From Cylindrotheca closterium (lineage: Eukaryota > Bacillariophyta > Bacillariophyceae > Bacillariales > Bacillariaceae), in contig CAKOGP040002014.1 of NCBI GenBank assembly GCA_933822405.4, forward strand, positions 62,001-126,000: 64,000 bases of DNA, given 5' to 3'. Both the position numbers and the translations under genes were made by a program. The notes beneath the pieces are model-generated. The model was not told where the DNA came from. It did no database searches and saw only the letters and a program-made list of their open reading frames with translations. Positions 41,064-50,608 of the stretch are shown piece after piece; position 1 is the stretch's first letter; the number at the start of each line of letters is the position of its first letter.

Positions 41064-43727
41064 TTACCAAGTGATATCCTTGGAGCTGATCCCGGCGTCC
41101 GTTCTCGAGAGGGTTGGTCCATTCGCACTGTGCCCTGAGTTCCGTGGCAATCCGCTGCTTCTGCGACGTGGTGGTTGTGCTTTCTTGCGTCCCGAAGGCG
41201 ATTTTCGTGGACTCATTAGTGAAATAGGTCCCTTCCCATGATTAGATGATGCAAGGCTATCGCGTTTCGAGGGTCTCTTGACGAGCTGCTTCTGCGAACT
41301 GCTACCAAGTGTGCTGTTATCAAGCGTTCGATCACTAACATCAATCGACCTACTTCCATTGCGTCCCGAAGGCGATTTCCGTGGACCCATTAGTGAAATA
41401 GGCCCATTCCCATGATTAGATGATGCCAGGCTGTCGCGTTTCGAGGGGACGAGCTTGAGCGAACTGCCACCAAGCATACTGTTGTCAAGCGTTCGATCAC
41501 TAACATCAATCGACCTACTTCCATTCCGAATATCATCTGCGACACTAAAAGGATCAAACGACCCTTTCGGAATATCCAATGAGACAAGACTTCCAGACGA
41601 TGCTTCCCGGGGTAGTAACTCCGTGACATTTCTCTTGCTGCCAACTCGGAGTCGCCGCCGACTTGTAGGAGCGACACCGGCTGATAACGACAGTCTCTTT
41701 GTTACCTTTTCATCCTGCCACCCCGCTGAGGTTGAACCTACGCTACTGTCATCAGCCTGGTCTCTTCTTTTCTTCAAGGCATCCAACGAAGACGATCGTT
41801 TTTGCTTCATGTCACCAGCACCTTCACAGTACTTATCCTTGATTGGATGAGTTGATTCATCTGTTCCGGCCTTCGCAAGCTTTTCACGTAATGCCGCATG
41901 GCTCCCCTTTCTTTTTTCTAGAGCACTACTGGTGTACTGCTCTGCGCCTTCTCGGGCCATCCGTTCCATCGACAATAGCTTTGCCGATTTCGATTTTTGC
42001 TTGTTGTTGCTCGCGGTGGTATGCCCCGAGCTATCCATATCCTGCCGTTTGGAATTTTTTGAAATTCGTCTGCTACTCGACCTCCTTGGAATGGGAGCAT
42101 TGGCTCCACTGACGCTACTATTGGACCGTCTTGGAATGGGAGAATTGGCTCCATTGGTGCAACTGTTGGATCTCCTCGGAATGGGAGAATCGGCTCCAGG
42201 ATTTTCTACGGACGATCGTCGCCTCTTAGGACTCTGAATAGATCTCCGACTATTCGATCGTCGTTGAATCGTCCCATCGTCAGTGCCGGTCGAAAAGCTC
42301 TTCCCTAACTCTGGTTTGTTTAGAGTAGCCATACTCTCTGCCCAAATGTTGGGCTTGGACGAGGATCTTCGACCACCCCTTCTTCCAAGCGGCGAAGCTC
42401 GTATGTGTGGAGACCGAGAAGAGCCAGGAGATTTAGGGATGCTGTCTGTATTTCCTGCTGCAAAGGATTTCCTAGTTCCTTTGCGCAGTCTCGGACTCTC
42501 AAATTCTGACGAATCACAGGATTTGCATTTCGATCCGGGAATGTCCCCAGACGAATTGTTCAGGGAGTCCGTGTCATCAGTGGAATGACCTACCGATTCT
42601 TTTCCCCGTGGTGATATCGACTCATCTGTTGATGAAGGCTTGGACGAAGATCGCCGTCGACTGGGTTTTCCAGGAGATTTCTTAGAGCTGAGTCGTTTTC
42701 TTGTAGCCCTGGCACCAACAGGACTTGAAGTGGGAGTATTCAGACCATCCAAATCTTGGATGGTAAGCGAGTCATTACTTCCATTCAAAGACGCTTTAGA
42801 TGAGCTCCTCTTTGGGCTCTGCTTCCTTACAGCCATGGTCTTCGTTCCAAGCGAAAGAAGGCTGGAATCCCTGCTAGAATCCTCACCGTTGTATACCTTT
42901 TTTACGCTTTCCTTCGCCAGTTTTTCTTTCAACGACTTCCTGTTGGATTTTTCCGACTGGCCGGAACTTTCCTTGGATCCAGCAGAGGAACTGTTGGCTT
43001 TTTCCAACTTATTATTACGCTTTTCATTTTTCCGTTTCTTCTTCTTTTCAGATTTCGATTTCTTGCTTTTCTTGACCTTGATCTTGGTAGTCTTTTTCTT
43101 TTTTCTCTTTTTCTTCTTCTCCTCTTTTGCATCCTTAGTGTATGTATCAAGAGTTATTCTGGCACCAGTCCAATCGACGACTAGACCTCCATCTTTTAGA
43201 CTTTCATGAAGTTCCACACTGTCCACTGTAATTTCATCATATTCATCGTCGCTGTCGAATAAATGCTGCGGAAAATGTTCACTGTTTCTCCACTCTTCAA
43301 AGTCTGGTATTTTATGAATGTCGGCAGTGTTCATGTACAATTCATACTCTTCTTCATCGACTGTTCGTTCTGAAAATTCAGAATCTTCGTCACTGTCGAG
43401 ATCCTCTAAGGATACTTCTTCAATATCACTGTCATTGTTTCCCCCACTCCCCCCATAGTCCCCATTCCCGTCCTGCATATCTCCAAATGAACCAAAATGC
43501 TCGTCACCAGGCTCAAACTCAGAGTCATCACCGTCGTCGTTATTGTTCGTCTTTGTTTGGCCTGAAGAGGATTTGACTTCCAAGGAAGGTCGTTTGCCAG
43601 GTTTTGACGGTGAAGCGAATCCCTTTGCGCTGGTTATTTTGGATTTTCGTACTAGCGTTTGTTTGAATTTCATCATATTTACTGGCATATTGGGAAGGTC
43701 TCCTTCATTAGGGTCGGCACTTTCCAC
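41064..43727 (-). CDS. 887-residue basic, Ser-rich low-complexity protein
   Basis: Single exon. The N-terminal 180 residues are acidic (SDIEEVSLEDLDSDEDSEFSE) and contain a more ordered EYELYMNTADIHKIPDFEEW and DGGLVVDWTGARITLDTYTK part. A Lys-only stretch (KKKRKKKKTTKIKVKKSKK) follows, then a long disordered region with many RRSS/RKS sites. Three copies of PIPRRSNS or PIPRRSSS lie near residues 520-555. The C-terminal 110 residues contain a duplicated NGSRSIDVSDRTLDNS-LG unit with SKRDSLASSNHG and PISLM-PRKSPSGR. The sites resemble basophilic-kinase targets. No domain is recognised; a nuclear or chromatin-associated protein would fit the composition. Confidence 0.8.
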   Translation of the reverse strand: MESADPNEGDLPNMPVNMMKFKQTLVRKSKITSAKGFASPSKPGKRPSLEVKSSSGQTKTNNNDDGDDSEFEPGDEHFGSFGDMQDGNGDYGGSGGNNDSDIEEVSLEDLDSDEDSEFSERTVDEEEYELYMNTADIHKIPDFEEWRNSEHFPQHLFDSDDEYDEITVDSVELHESLKDGGLVVDWTGARITLDTYTKDAKEEKKKKRKKKKTTKIKVKKSKKSKSEKKKKRKNEKRNNKLEKANSSSAGSKESSGQSEKSNRKSLKEKLAKESVKKVYNGEDSSRDSSLLSLGTKTMAVRKQSPKRSSSKASLNGSNDSLTIQDLDGLNTPTSSPVGARATRKRLSSKKSPGKPSRRRSSSKPSSTDESISPRGKESVGHSTDDTDSLNNSSGDIPGSKCKSCDSSEFESPRLRKGTRKSFAAGNTDSIPKSPGSSRSPHIRASPLGRRGGRRSSSKPNIWAESMATLNKPELGKSFSTGTDDGTIQRRSNSRRSIQSPKRRRSSVENPGADSPIPRRSNSCTNGANSPIPRRSNSSVSGANAPIPRRSSSRRISKNSKRQDMDSSGHTTASNNKQKSKSAKLLSMERMAREGAEQYTSSALEKRKGSHAALREKLAKAGTDESTHPIKDKYCEGAGDMKQKRSSSLDALKKRRDQADDSSVGSTSAGWQDEKVTKRLSLSAGVAPTSRRRLRVGSKRNVTELLPREASSGSLVSLDIPKGSFDPFSVADDIRNGSRSIDVSDRTLDNSMLGGSSLKLVPSKRDSLASSNHGNGPISLMGPRKSPSGRNGSRSIDVSDRTLDNSTLGSSSQKQLVKRPSKRDSLASSNHGKGPISLMSPRKSPSGRKKAQPPRRRSSGLPRNSGHSANGPTLSRTDAGISSKDITW
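41188..41535 (-). repeat. In-frame duplication of about 174 bp, 2 copies
   Basis: CGTCCCGAAGGCGATTT then CGTGGAC occurs at 41188 and 41362, followed in both by matching sequence through TCAAGCGTTCGATCACTAAC. The copies differ by a small indel in the middle. Confidence 0.85.
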
Positions 43728-44557
43728 TTCTCAGTTTCGTTGTGATTTACACAGATGGGAAGAATCTGAAATTTTTCCTTTATCTCCTCACTGGTACTCG
43801 TACCTACCGCGCCTGGAAGTCATGTTCCTTTCACGGTTGTTATAATTAAATATTACCCAACAGCAATTCTTCCTGTCTTTTGGCTGTCGGAGAGGGACTA
43901 CAAATATAGATTTGGTTATAATAAAGACTGGACCTACATAAGAGCGAAAAATATTCTTACCTAAATAGAAAATGTGGTTTACCGTATCGAGCGGACGGAG
44001 GACGGAGGGTGGAGGGTTGACTGACTCAATGGATTTACTGTAGCACTCTGGGGTAAAAAGCTTTGAGGGAGTGTTGGGATCATCATGGCAAACTATGCCA
44101 ATTTGCCATCAATTTTTCTGAATGTGAGACTTTGTTACTCAGTGTATGGTGCAAGAGTCTGCATAGTGAAATTAGTTGACAGATGTGTGGTTTCGCCATT
44201 GGATGAAGAAGGCAGCAAGATCATCATGATGGTGATTACTAGCTACTGTAGGTCCCGCCTGCAAAAACAAGTTGGTGGAGCTTACAGATATGAAATCTGT
44301 CAGCGTCAGACTGCTCACACGTGGTAACTTCTGATCTGCATTGAGCTCCACCGGTAACAATCGAATAATGTGGCACATGTGATATATATGTGCACAGGGA
44401 GTATTTGAAAACGACGTATTTTTCGTACTAAGGCCACGGCAATCCGTGATCCAACGGTATTCATTCACGGATGATGTAAGCGACACTGGAGTATTTGAAA
44501 ATCAAATACTACCTCTAAAGTAACCCGGAAGCTAAGGTATATCAGCCAATCAAAACT
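43728..44557. other. Intergenic left flank of the TIR-bounded segment
   Basis: No gene seen. At 44476-44486 lies GTAAGCGACAC, the inverted complement of the GTGTCGCTTAC inside the left TIR at 44558, so 44476-44571 could form a hairpin of about 96 bp. Confidence 0.5.
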
Positions 44558-44775
44558 AAGGTGTCGCTTACAAACTAAGCAAATGTGGAGGGAAAACCTT
44601 AAGCCAATGACAATCGTTTCTTTTCCAACAATTAAGAACACTAAAAACCAAAGAACAACTGCGGTCTAGTTAGTCCATTGTCCATGAAATGCAAAACATT
44701 TTTGTCGCTCCTGCCTTTGATACGGTTTGGCATTCAACCAGCAATACTCCGTCGCCGTCGCTTGGGTAACTACAA

Positions 44776-46189
44776 ACTTATCAAGCCATCTCTGAGAAGA
44801 ATCCATCAAGCAGAAGAGAAATGGCGTCGCTCCAGGTAAAGTTGATTGTGATATGTTATGATTGTCAATCATGACTGTGACAGTGGTCGTCCCCATTGCT
44901 TGACTACTGCTTTACCCAACAATACACCGTTGTCGTCGCTTGATTATCAGTACAGACTTATCAATCCATCTCTGGGGAGAATCCATCTAGCAGAAGAGAA
45001 ATGGTGTCGCTCGAGGTAACGTTGATTGTGATATGCTGCGAATGTCAATTATGACCATGACAGTGTTCGCCATTGGTTGCATTACACTGTTGTCGTTGCT
45101 TGATTATTACAGACTCATCAAGCCATCTCTGAGAACAATCCATCCAGCAGAAGTGAAATGGCGTCGCTCAACAAGGTAAGTTTGATTGTTGGATGTTTAC
45201 ATTGTGCATCATGTTGATGAAAGAAGTCGCTCATGTCATGATATGGTTTTGTTGCATTCAACCAACAATACACCATCGTTGTTGCTTGATTGCTGAAGAC
45301 TTATCAAATCAACCGAACAGAAGAGAAATGGAGTATGTCAAGGTAAGTTTGACTGTTGGATGTTGCAATTGTGAATCATGAAGATGAGGACGGGGGTCAT
45401 CAATCCTCAACTACTTCACCCAACAATACACCATTGTCGTTGCTTGATTACTACAGACTTAGTATCAAGCCATCTCTGAAGAGAATCGATCCAGAAGAAA
45501 AGAAATGGTGTCCCTCAAGGTAAGTTTGATTGTTGAAGGTTGCGATTTGCATTCATGACCGTGACAGTGGTCGCTATTGCTTGACTACTTTACTCAACAA
45601 TACATTGTCGTTGTTGCTTGATTACTACATACTCATCAAGCCATCTCTGAGAAGACTCCATCCAGCAGAAGAGAAATGGCGTCGCTCCAGGTAAGGTTGA
45701 TTGTGATATGTTGTGATCGTCGACCATGTTGATGAAACAAGTCGCTCATGTCTTGATATTACACAGTCCTCGTTGCTTGATTACTACAGACTCATCAAGT
45801 TGTCGTTGCTTGATTATTACAGACTTATCAAGGCATCTCTGAGAACAATCCATCCAGCAGAAGTGAAATGGCGTTGCTCAACAACGTAAGTTTGATTGTT
45901 GGATGCTTCCATTGTGCATCATGTTGATGAAACAAGTCGCTCATGCCTTGATATGGTTTGCATTCAACCAATAATACACTGGCAGCGTCACTTGATTACT
46001 ACAGACTTATCAAGCCATCGCTGGGGCAAATCCATCAAACAGAAGAGAAATGGCGTCGCTCTAGGTGTGTTTAATTGTTGTATGTTGCGTTTGTCAAGGA
46101 GGATGGTCACAGTGGTCTCCATTTCTTGACTACTTTACCCAAGAATACACCCTCGTCGTCGCTTGATTACTAGGACAGACTTATCATTC
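44776..46189 (+). repeat. Tandem array of exon-like units, about 130-190 bp period, eight copies plus partial
   Basis: Core blocks at 44776-44835, 44956-45015, 45113-45175, 45298-45341 (degenerate), 45457-45519, 45631-45690, 45823-45885 and 46004-46063, with a partial copy from about 46177. The common core is 60 or 63 bp and reads TYQAISEKNPSSRREMASL plus Q or NK. Most are preceded by TTGATTACTACAG or TTGATTATTACAG and followed by GTAAGTTTGATTGT, that is, splice acceptor and donor-like borders. One core has a TAG codon and the last ends in TAG, so not all are coding. Confidence 0.85.
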
Positions 46190-46413
46190 AACATAGCTTC
46201 TAATTCCATACAAAACACAATTTTTTAAAAAAGCTGAGCACCAGCATATTAGTACTAAGAATGAACAAAGTTCTGTAGCAAATAATGGATCTTCTTATTT
46301 TGCTTTTGAAAGATTATCAAATGTCTCCTGTTCTTTAGTCATTTTTTGTTTCTAGGGTGGCCCTCCATGAAAGAAATCAGGTAAGTGTCCGGCAAAGGGT
46401 TTCCAAGATAGTA

Positions 46414-46862
46414 CTAGCATGATACTACTACAGCCAGCCTTGGCGTGTACGACTGGCGATACCTTGTTGATGAAGCTGATAATTTGTCATCATCACTTGA
46501 TGCACCAATTCCGTAGTCCCCAATTCCATTTGCAGATCTGTCATCATCCTCGTCATATTTCACTTCCCAAGCATTCCCACTTGTAAAATCAACAGGGCCT
46601 TGGTTTGGGACAAATTTTCCTTTTGGCATTGACGGGTGGTTAAGGACCTCTGCCATCAGTTCTTTTGAAATCTTGAAAATCGCTTCCTCCATAGGGTGCG
46701 GTGACTTTGCAGAGGATGGATCATTTTGATGTTGCCGTGAGAGGAAGTACTCATGGCTTCTCTTAGCTTTCTCCTCCTTTGCAGTTTGAAGTTTCTTTGA
46801 CTTCCGGTCGCCTCCAGGCTTATGGTTGATTTTTTGTTCTTACTTCCTTTCGGACGGCCCAT
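46414..46862 (-). pseudogene. AT-hook protein gene with one apparent frameshift
   Basis: The ATG at 46862 opens MGRPKGSKNKK, an AT-hook (GRPKGSK) DNA-binding motif. In that frame the sequence continues only to a Gln/Arg-rich end. One base shift in the A-run just after KNKK gives a much more protein-like continuation: INHKPGGDRKSKKLQ, AKEEKAKRSHEYFLSRQHQN, SPHPMEEAIFKISKELMAEV, LNHPSMPKGKFVPNQG, then an Asp-rich end at 46414. The simplest reading is one missing or extra A in an AAAAAA tract, either a real lesion or a sequencing error. The gene starts 131 bp inside the right TIR. AT-hook proteins bind the minor groove of AT-rich DNA; this one could recognise the element ends. Confidence 0.55.
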
Positions 46863-47009
46863 GTTGATGTTGACGCAAATGAAAAGACGAAATTTCCAAA
46901 GTTCACAATTTTCAAAATAAAACTGTTGGTCGTTATGTCCGTTATTTGTCGTTACGACCATTTCAAATATATTTTTGATCCGGAAAGTGAGATTTGTAAG
47001 CGACACCTT

Positions 47010-47463
47010 GGTTGTGTAGACGTGCGTAGAATCTGTACTGTCGCTCACAAAAAAAATCCGCACATATTTATCATACCTGCCAAATAATGTGGGTTTAGGT
47101 ACATGATGTTCAGGATGACATCATGTATTTTCTGATCCCTGATTGGATACTTGTGTGCTTCCCTTTGCTTGTGGGATCAAAACAGCGAGCTGCTTCTAAG
47201 CTCGAAGTATTATTGGTAATTTGGTGGCACATTCTTAAGGGAAATTGATTGATGCCACGGAACCATTGGATCGTCATTGTGCGTCATTGAAACCGAGCAC
47301 ACGTCATAAGAATAATTAACGGAGAACGACGGCCCATAAATGTCATCTTCTGATCAAGGAAATTAGGATGAAACGGTGAAGAGTTCAGCTGTTTCATTGA
47401 ATTGTAAATGGAGACCAAACACATCAACCATCAAAAGTAGACTCCCCCATACGATTTATTACA
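47010..47463. other. Intergenic between the TIR segment and the bZIP cluster
   Basis: No gene seen. The TIR-related TGTCGCTCACAAA is at 47038-47050. Confidence 0.5.
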
Positions 47464-48294
47464 ATGAAAAGCCAGCTAGACCCTAGGAAAGGCGACGATG
47501 AAGCATCACTGAAGGACCACAAACCCAGCGCCTCGATAGAAGCCCCAAGCACGACGACAAGATGTGAGGCACAAGAAGCAGAACTAGATCGATCGGGACC
47601 TGGGAGCAACCAAACTCCCAATGATGCCGTTCAAGGGCGAGACAGAAGGATCAAGAAACCCCTTTCTGCTGGAGCTGAAGCCAAGCAGACAGGAGTAGAC
47701 GAGTCACCGAGCTGGTCTGTCGTGAAGAGGGATAGAAATCGACTTAATGCTCAGAAAGGTCGGCAGAAACAACAAAACCAACTAAAGTTTCTTGAGTACG
47801 AATACGCAAGACTATTCGCGTCTAATGGTGCTTTGCGATATCAGAACCTTCACTTGAAAGGCGCGATCCAACAGGTCAAGATCCAGCGCGACGCTACGAA
47901 GAAACCCCCTGCCGTTGGCGCTTCATCTGCTGCTGCACTGAATATCAGACTGCCTTTACAGCAGCAGACATTACCGAGCATTCTTAGTCAGCAGCAACTC
48001 ACAGCACTGCTGCTGGGAAATGATAACGCAACAAGAGCAATGTCTCAAGGACTGCCGTTCACGGCAGGTAATTTCGCATCTAGACAAGAGCTGGTGCCAA
48101 CGACGACGTCATTGCTGCAAATGGGGGCTGGGGGGGGCAATAATATGAGTCATGCGGCAGCTCCTTTTGGAGCAAGCAAAGGAGAAAATTTCTGCTGTCA
48201 GGTCTTCATGGTGTATAGCACCTTGGATACAGCTACCAAACAACTTTACCATGGCGCCCGGCATCATCCTTTCTGCCGTAACTGTCCTCGATAA
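47464..48294 (+). CDS. bZIP transcription factor, cluster copy 1
   Basis: 276 residues, single exon. After a polar N-terminus (MKSQLDPRKGDDEASLK) the bZIP lies at about residues 86-135: basic region RNRLNAQKGRQKQQ, an N-x7-R signature, followed by heptad positions L, L, L, L, V (LEYEYARL, GALRYQNLHL, IQQV). A conserved middle block is ILSQQQLTALLLGND. The final 35 residues contain FCCQVFMVYSTLD, GARHHPFCRNC, a Cys/His pattern shared with the other copies. A sequence-specific DNA-binding regulator in the nucleus is expected. The start was set by alignment with the paralogs, which begin with the same MKS(Q/N/K)L-like motif. Confidence 0.85.
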   Translation: MKSQLDPRKGDDEASLKDHKPSASIEAPSTTTRCEAQEAELDRSGPGSNQTPNDAVQGRDRRIKKPLSAGAEAKQTGVDESPSWSVVKRDRNRLNAQKGRQKQQNQLKFLEYEYARLFASNGALRYQNLHLKGAIQQVKIQRDATKKPPAVGASSAAALNIRLPLQQQTLPSILSQQQLTALLLGNDNATRAMSQGLPFTAGNFASRQELVPTTTSLLQMGAGGGNNMSHAAAPFGASKGENFCCQVFMVYSTLDTATKQLYHGARHHPFCRNCPR

Positions 48295-49780
48295 TATAAA
48301 TTTAAAAAAAGGCAACAATGCAAACGAAGAGATTCATTTCAGTCATTATTAGCTATTTACAAACATTATCGCAATAGCTTATTGTACTTTGTGTTAATCG
48401 TCGCCCGGTAGACTCGAACGCTTGCGGTAAAAGGCAATACCACACCAAGTGCAACGACGGGCTTTCGCTTTTCATTGCGTGGCACCTTACTCATTGATGA
48501 TTTAGCACGCAAGGCACCGACAGCCCAAGGATTGCAATGTATCATATGCACTGGCTGCAGAGTGATACAACCGACTAATCACGTCACTCATTTACTACGA
48601 AGACAATACCCAAGAGCGACGATGGTCTTGGAGAGGAAAGCCAGAAGCAGCAATTTATTTATTGATCTCCGAATCAGGAACGAGTTGTCAACAAGTTGTC
48701 ATGATGTTGGAAGCTATATATGTGGAGAAAGATAGATCTCATCTGATGCACGCCACGAAGATCCATGTGTCATTCGTCGTTACGCAACAATACTTTTTCA
48801 TCGGGAATAATTTTAAGTCATTCCAACAAAACAATCGGCAATAGCCCGGTACCAGGTACTTGGAAGAAAGGAGGACACACTACGAGTGCAATCGTGAAGC
48901 ATCAGGTTAGCATTCTAGTCGATCTGATATGAGGAGTATTTGCACAACTTTGTGGTCATCTGCTTTTGATAGGTTTGGTGCGGTGGAACATTACAAAATA
49001 AATTGCATCAAGAACACTCGCTATCAGTTACTGTACCGGTACCTACCGGTATAATACTGTAGCTACTGTATCCGACGACATCATATGATCAGACTTTAAA
49101 AAATATTAGCGGCAGATATGATAGAGCAGCTACTACAATACCGGTACTATGCAGCGGTCTATTATTACCCGTCACCATTGGGGGACTGCAACAGTACTGG
49201 TACATATGATCTCATGAGTGTCATTTTCGACTTCAATTTTTTATATAATGCACACAACCTTGCGGTTTCGTCAATAGCACTTTCTGCTTTTATACGTCTA
49301 CCGTGTACCTACCTACCTGGTACGTATACGAACTTATCCGTCACCATTTTGATCAGACCACCAATGATTGATCAGACTTTGCTCTCGATCTTGCCTGTTC
49401 AGAAATAACTGCATGCGAACTGATGTCAGTAACAAAATTCGTTCGTTCCACCCCTTGTAATGTTACATAGCAAGCTAGGCGTGGCCAATGTGCTTCGCTT
49501 GTGTTGGTAGCTTCTAAAAGTGAGGAGTGAATTATTTTCATAATCGGAATAAGGAACAATGCCGTAAATTGTCAGAAGCGATGCGATTTCCCGTCACCTT
49601 TCTACTTAGAAGCGAGAGACGCGCACTCGCTTTAAACCTTCTGATCGAAGCAGAAGGAACCGAAGGCACCTTTCCGTCTGCATTTTAGCTGTTTCGGAGA
49701 ATGAACCGGGAGTGTAGACCTGCTGACAAAACAGGAAAGCGTCAGTATATTAGTATACCAAACAAAGTGCACAGTTAGAA
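48295..49780. other. Intergenic spacer in the bZIP cluster, about 1.5 kb
   Basis: No gene supported. The 3' flank at 48400-48420 (GTCGCCCGGTAGACTCGAACGC) resembles 50722-50742 after copy 2, so the duplication unit included 3' flank. Three TACCGGTA copies lie at 49034, 49044 and 49139. Confidence 0.5.
49034..49146. promoter_or_regulatory. Cluster of three TACCGGTA palindromes
   Basis: Copies at 49034-49041, 49044-49051 and 49139-49146, the densest group in the window, about 635-750 bp upstream of bZIP copy 2. Confidence 0.35.
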
Positions 49781-50608
49781 ATGATGAAAAGCAATCTAGG
49801 CCCCAGGAAAGGCAACGGTGAAGCATCACTGAAGCGCTACAAACCTAGCGCTCTACCACCCGTCCTCACACCGACAAAAAATGAGGCAAATGAACGCAGA
49901 ACAAGCATCCAAGACCTCTATAATGCCTTCCAGGAGCGAGAGGACAGAGCAAATGGACCCCTCTCTACTGAAACCAATGTTGGGGTTGAAGCCAAGCAGG
50001 CAGGAGCAGACGAGTCACAAAGCTGGGCTGCCATAAAGAAGGTTAGAAATCGACTCAATGCTCAGAAAGGCCGCCAGAAACAGCAAAACCAAATGAAGTT
50101 TCTCGAGCACGAACAATTGAGACTATCCTCATCCAATGGGGCCCTTTCGTACCAGAACGCTCATCTCAAAGATGCGATACGACAGATCAAGAAGGAGCGT
50201 TACGCATCCAAGAACAAACACGCTATTGTTGTTGACGCTTCATCTACTGAGCTCAATACTAGAATTCCTTCACAACAGACAGGACGCGGCATTCTTGATC
50301 AGCAACAGTTCGCAGCACTACTACAGGGACTTGATGACCTAACAAGAAGAATGCCTCAGGGGTTGCCCCTTACGGCTCATGGTTTGCCCCCGCTTACAGC
50401 AGCATCAAGAACAGAGTGGGCACCAGCAGCAACAACAACATTGCGGCCAATGAGCAATATGAATCATGCTTCGGCTCCTTTTGGAGGAATGAGTACAGGG
50501 CAAAATTTCTGCTGTGAGGTTTACATGGTGTATAGTGCCTTGGATCCATCTATCAAACTGGTTTATCATGGCTCCCGCCATCATCCTTTGTGCCGTAGCT
50601 GTCGATGA
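49781..50608 (+). CDS. bZIP transcription factor, cluster copy 2
   Basis: 275 residues, single exon. Basic region VRNRLNAQKGRQKQQ, then the cleanest zipper of the four: L10, L17, L24, L31, I38 counted from the signature Arg (LEHEQLRL, GALSYQNAHL, IRQI). The middle block is ILDQQQFAALLQGLDDLTR. The C-terminal block is FCCEVYMVYSALDP and GSRHHPLCRSC. It lies 1.5 kb after copy 1 on the same strand. The 3' flank of copies 1 and 2 is also similar. Confidence 0.85.
   Translation: MMKSNLGPRKGNGEASLKRYKPSALPPVLTPTKNEANERRTSIQDLYNAFQEREDRANGPLSTETNVGVEAKQAGADESQSWAAIKKVRNRLNAQKGRQKQQNQMKFLEHEQLRLSSSNGALSYQNAHLKDAIRQIKKERYASKNKHAIVVDASSTELNTRIPSQQTGRGILDQQQFAALLQGLDDLTRRMPQGLPLTAHGLPPLTAASRTEWAPAATTTLRPMSNMNHASAPFGGMSTGQNFCCEVYMVYSALDPSIKLVYHGSRHHPLCRSCR

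Larger units (their letters stand above)
44558..47009. mobile_element. Segment bounded by 17-bp perfect inverted repeats, candidate DNA transposon
   Basis: AAGGTGTCGCTTACAAA at 44558-44574 is the exact reverse complement of TTTGTAAGCGACACCTT at 46993-47009, so 2452 bp are enclosed. Inside are an AT-hook protein gene transcribed inward from the right end and the exon-like repeat array. A related TGTCGCTCACAAA lies at 47038-47050 just outside. No DDE transposase and no clear target-site duplication were found, so the class is not assigned. If mobile, it is probably non-autonomous or decayed. Confidence 0.4.

Noticed and set aside
41455..43209. Plus-strand frames of up to 189 codons opposite the Ser-rich protein, rich in Phe and Leu
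   Set aside because: The Phe/Leu runs are the complement of the Lys/Glu tracts of the real gene.
48395..48425. tRNA-like B-box sequence (TTCGAGTC) on the minus strand after bZIP copy 1
   Set aside because: The flanking bases do not form a T stem and no acceptor or anticodon arms can be drawn; more likely part of the duplicated 3' flank.
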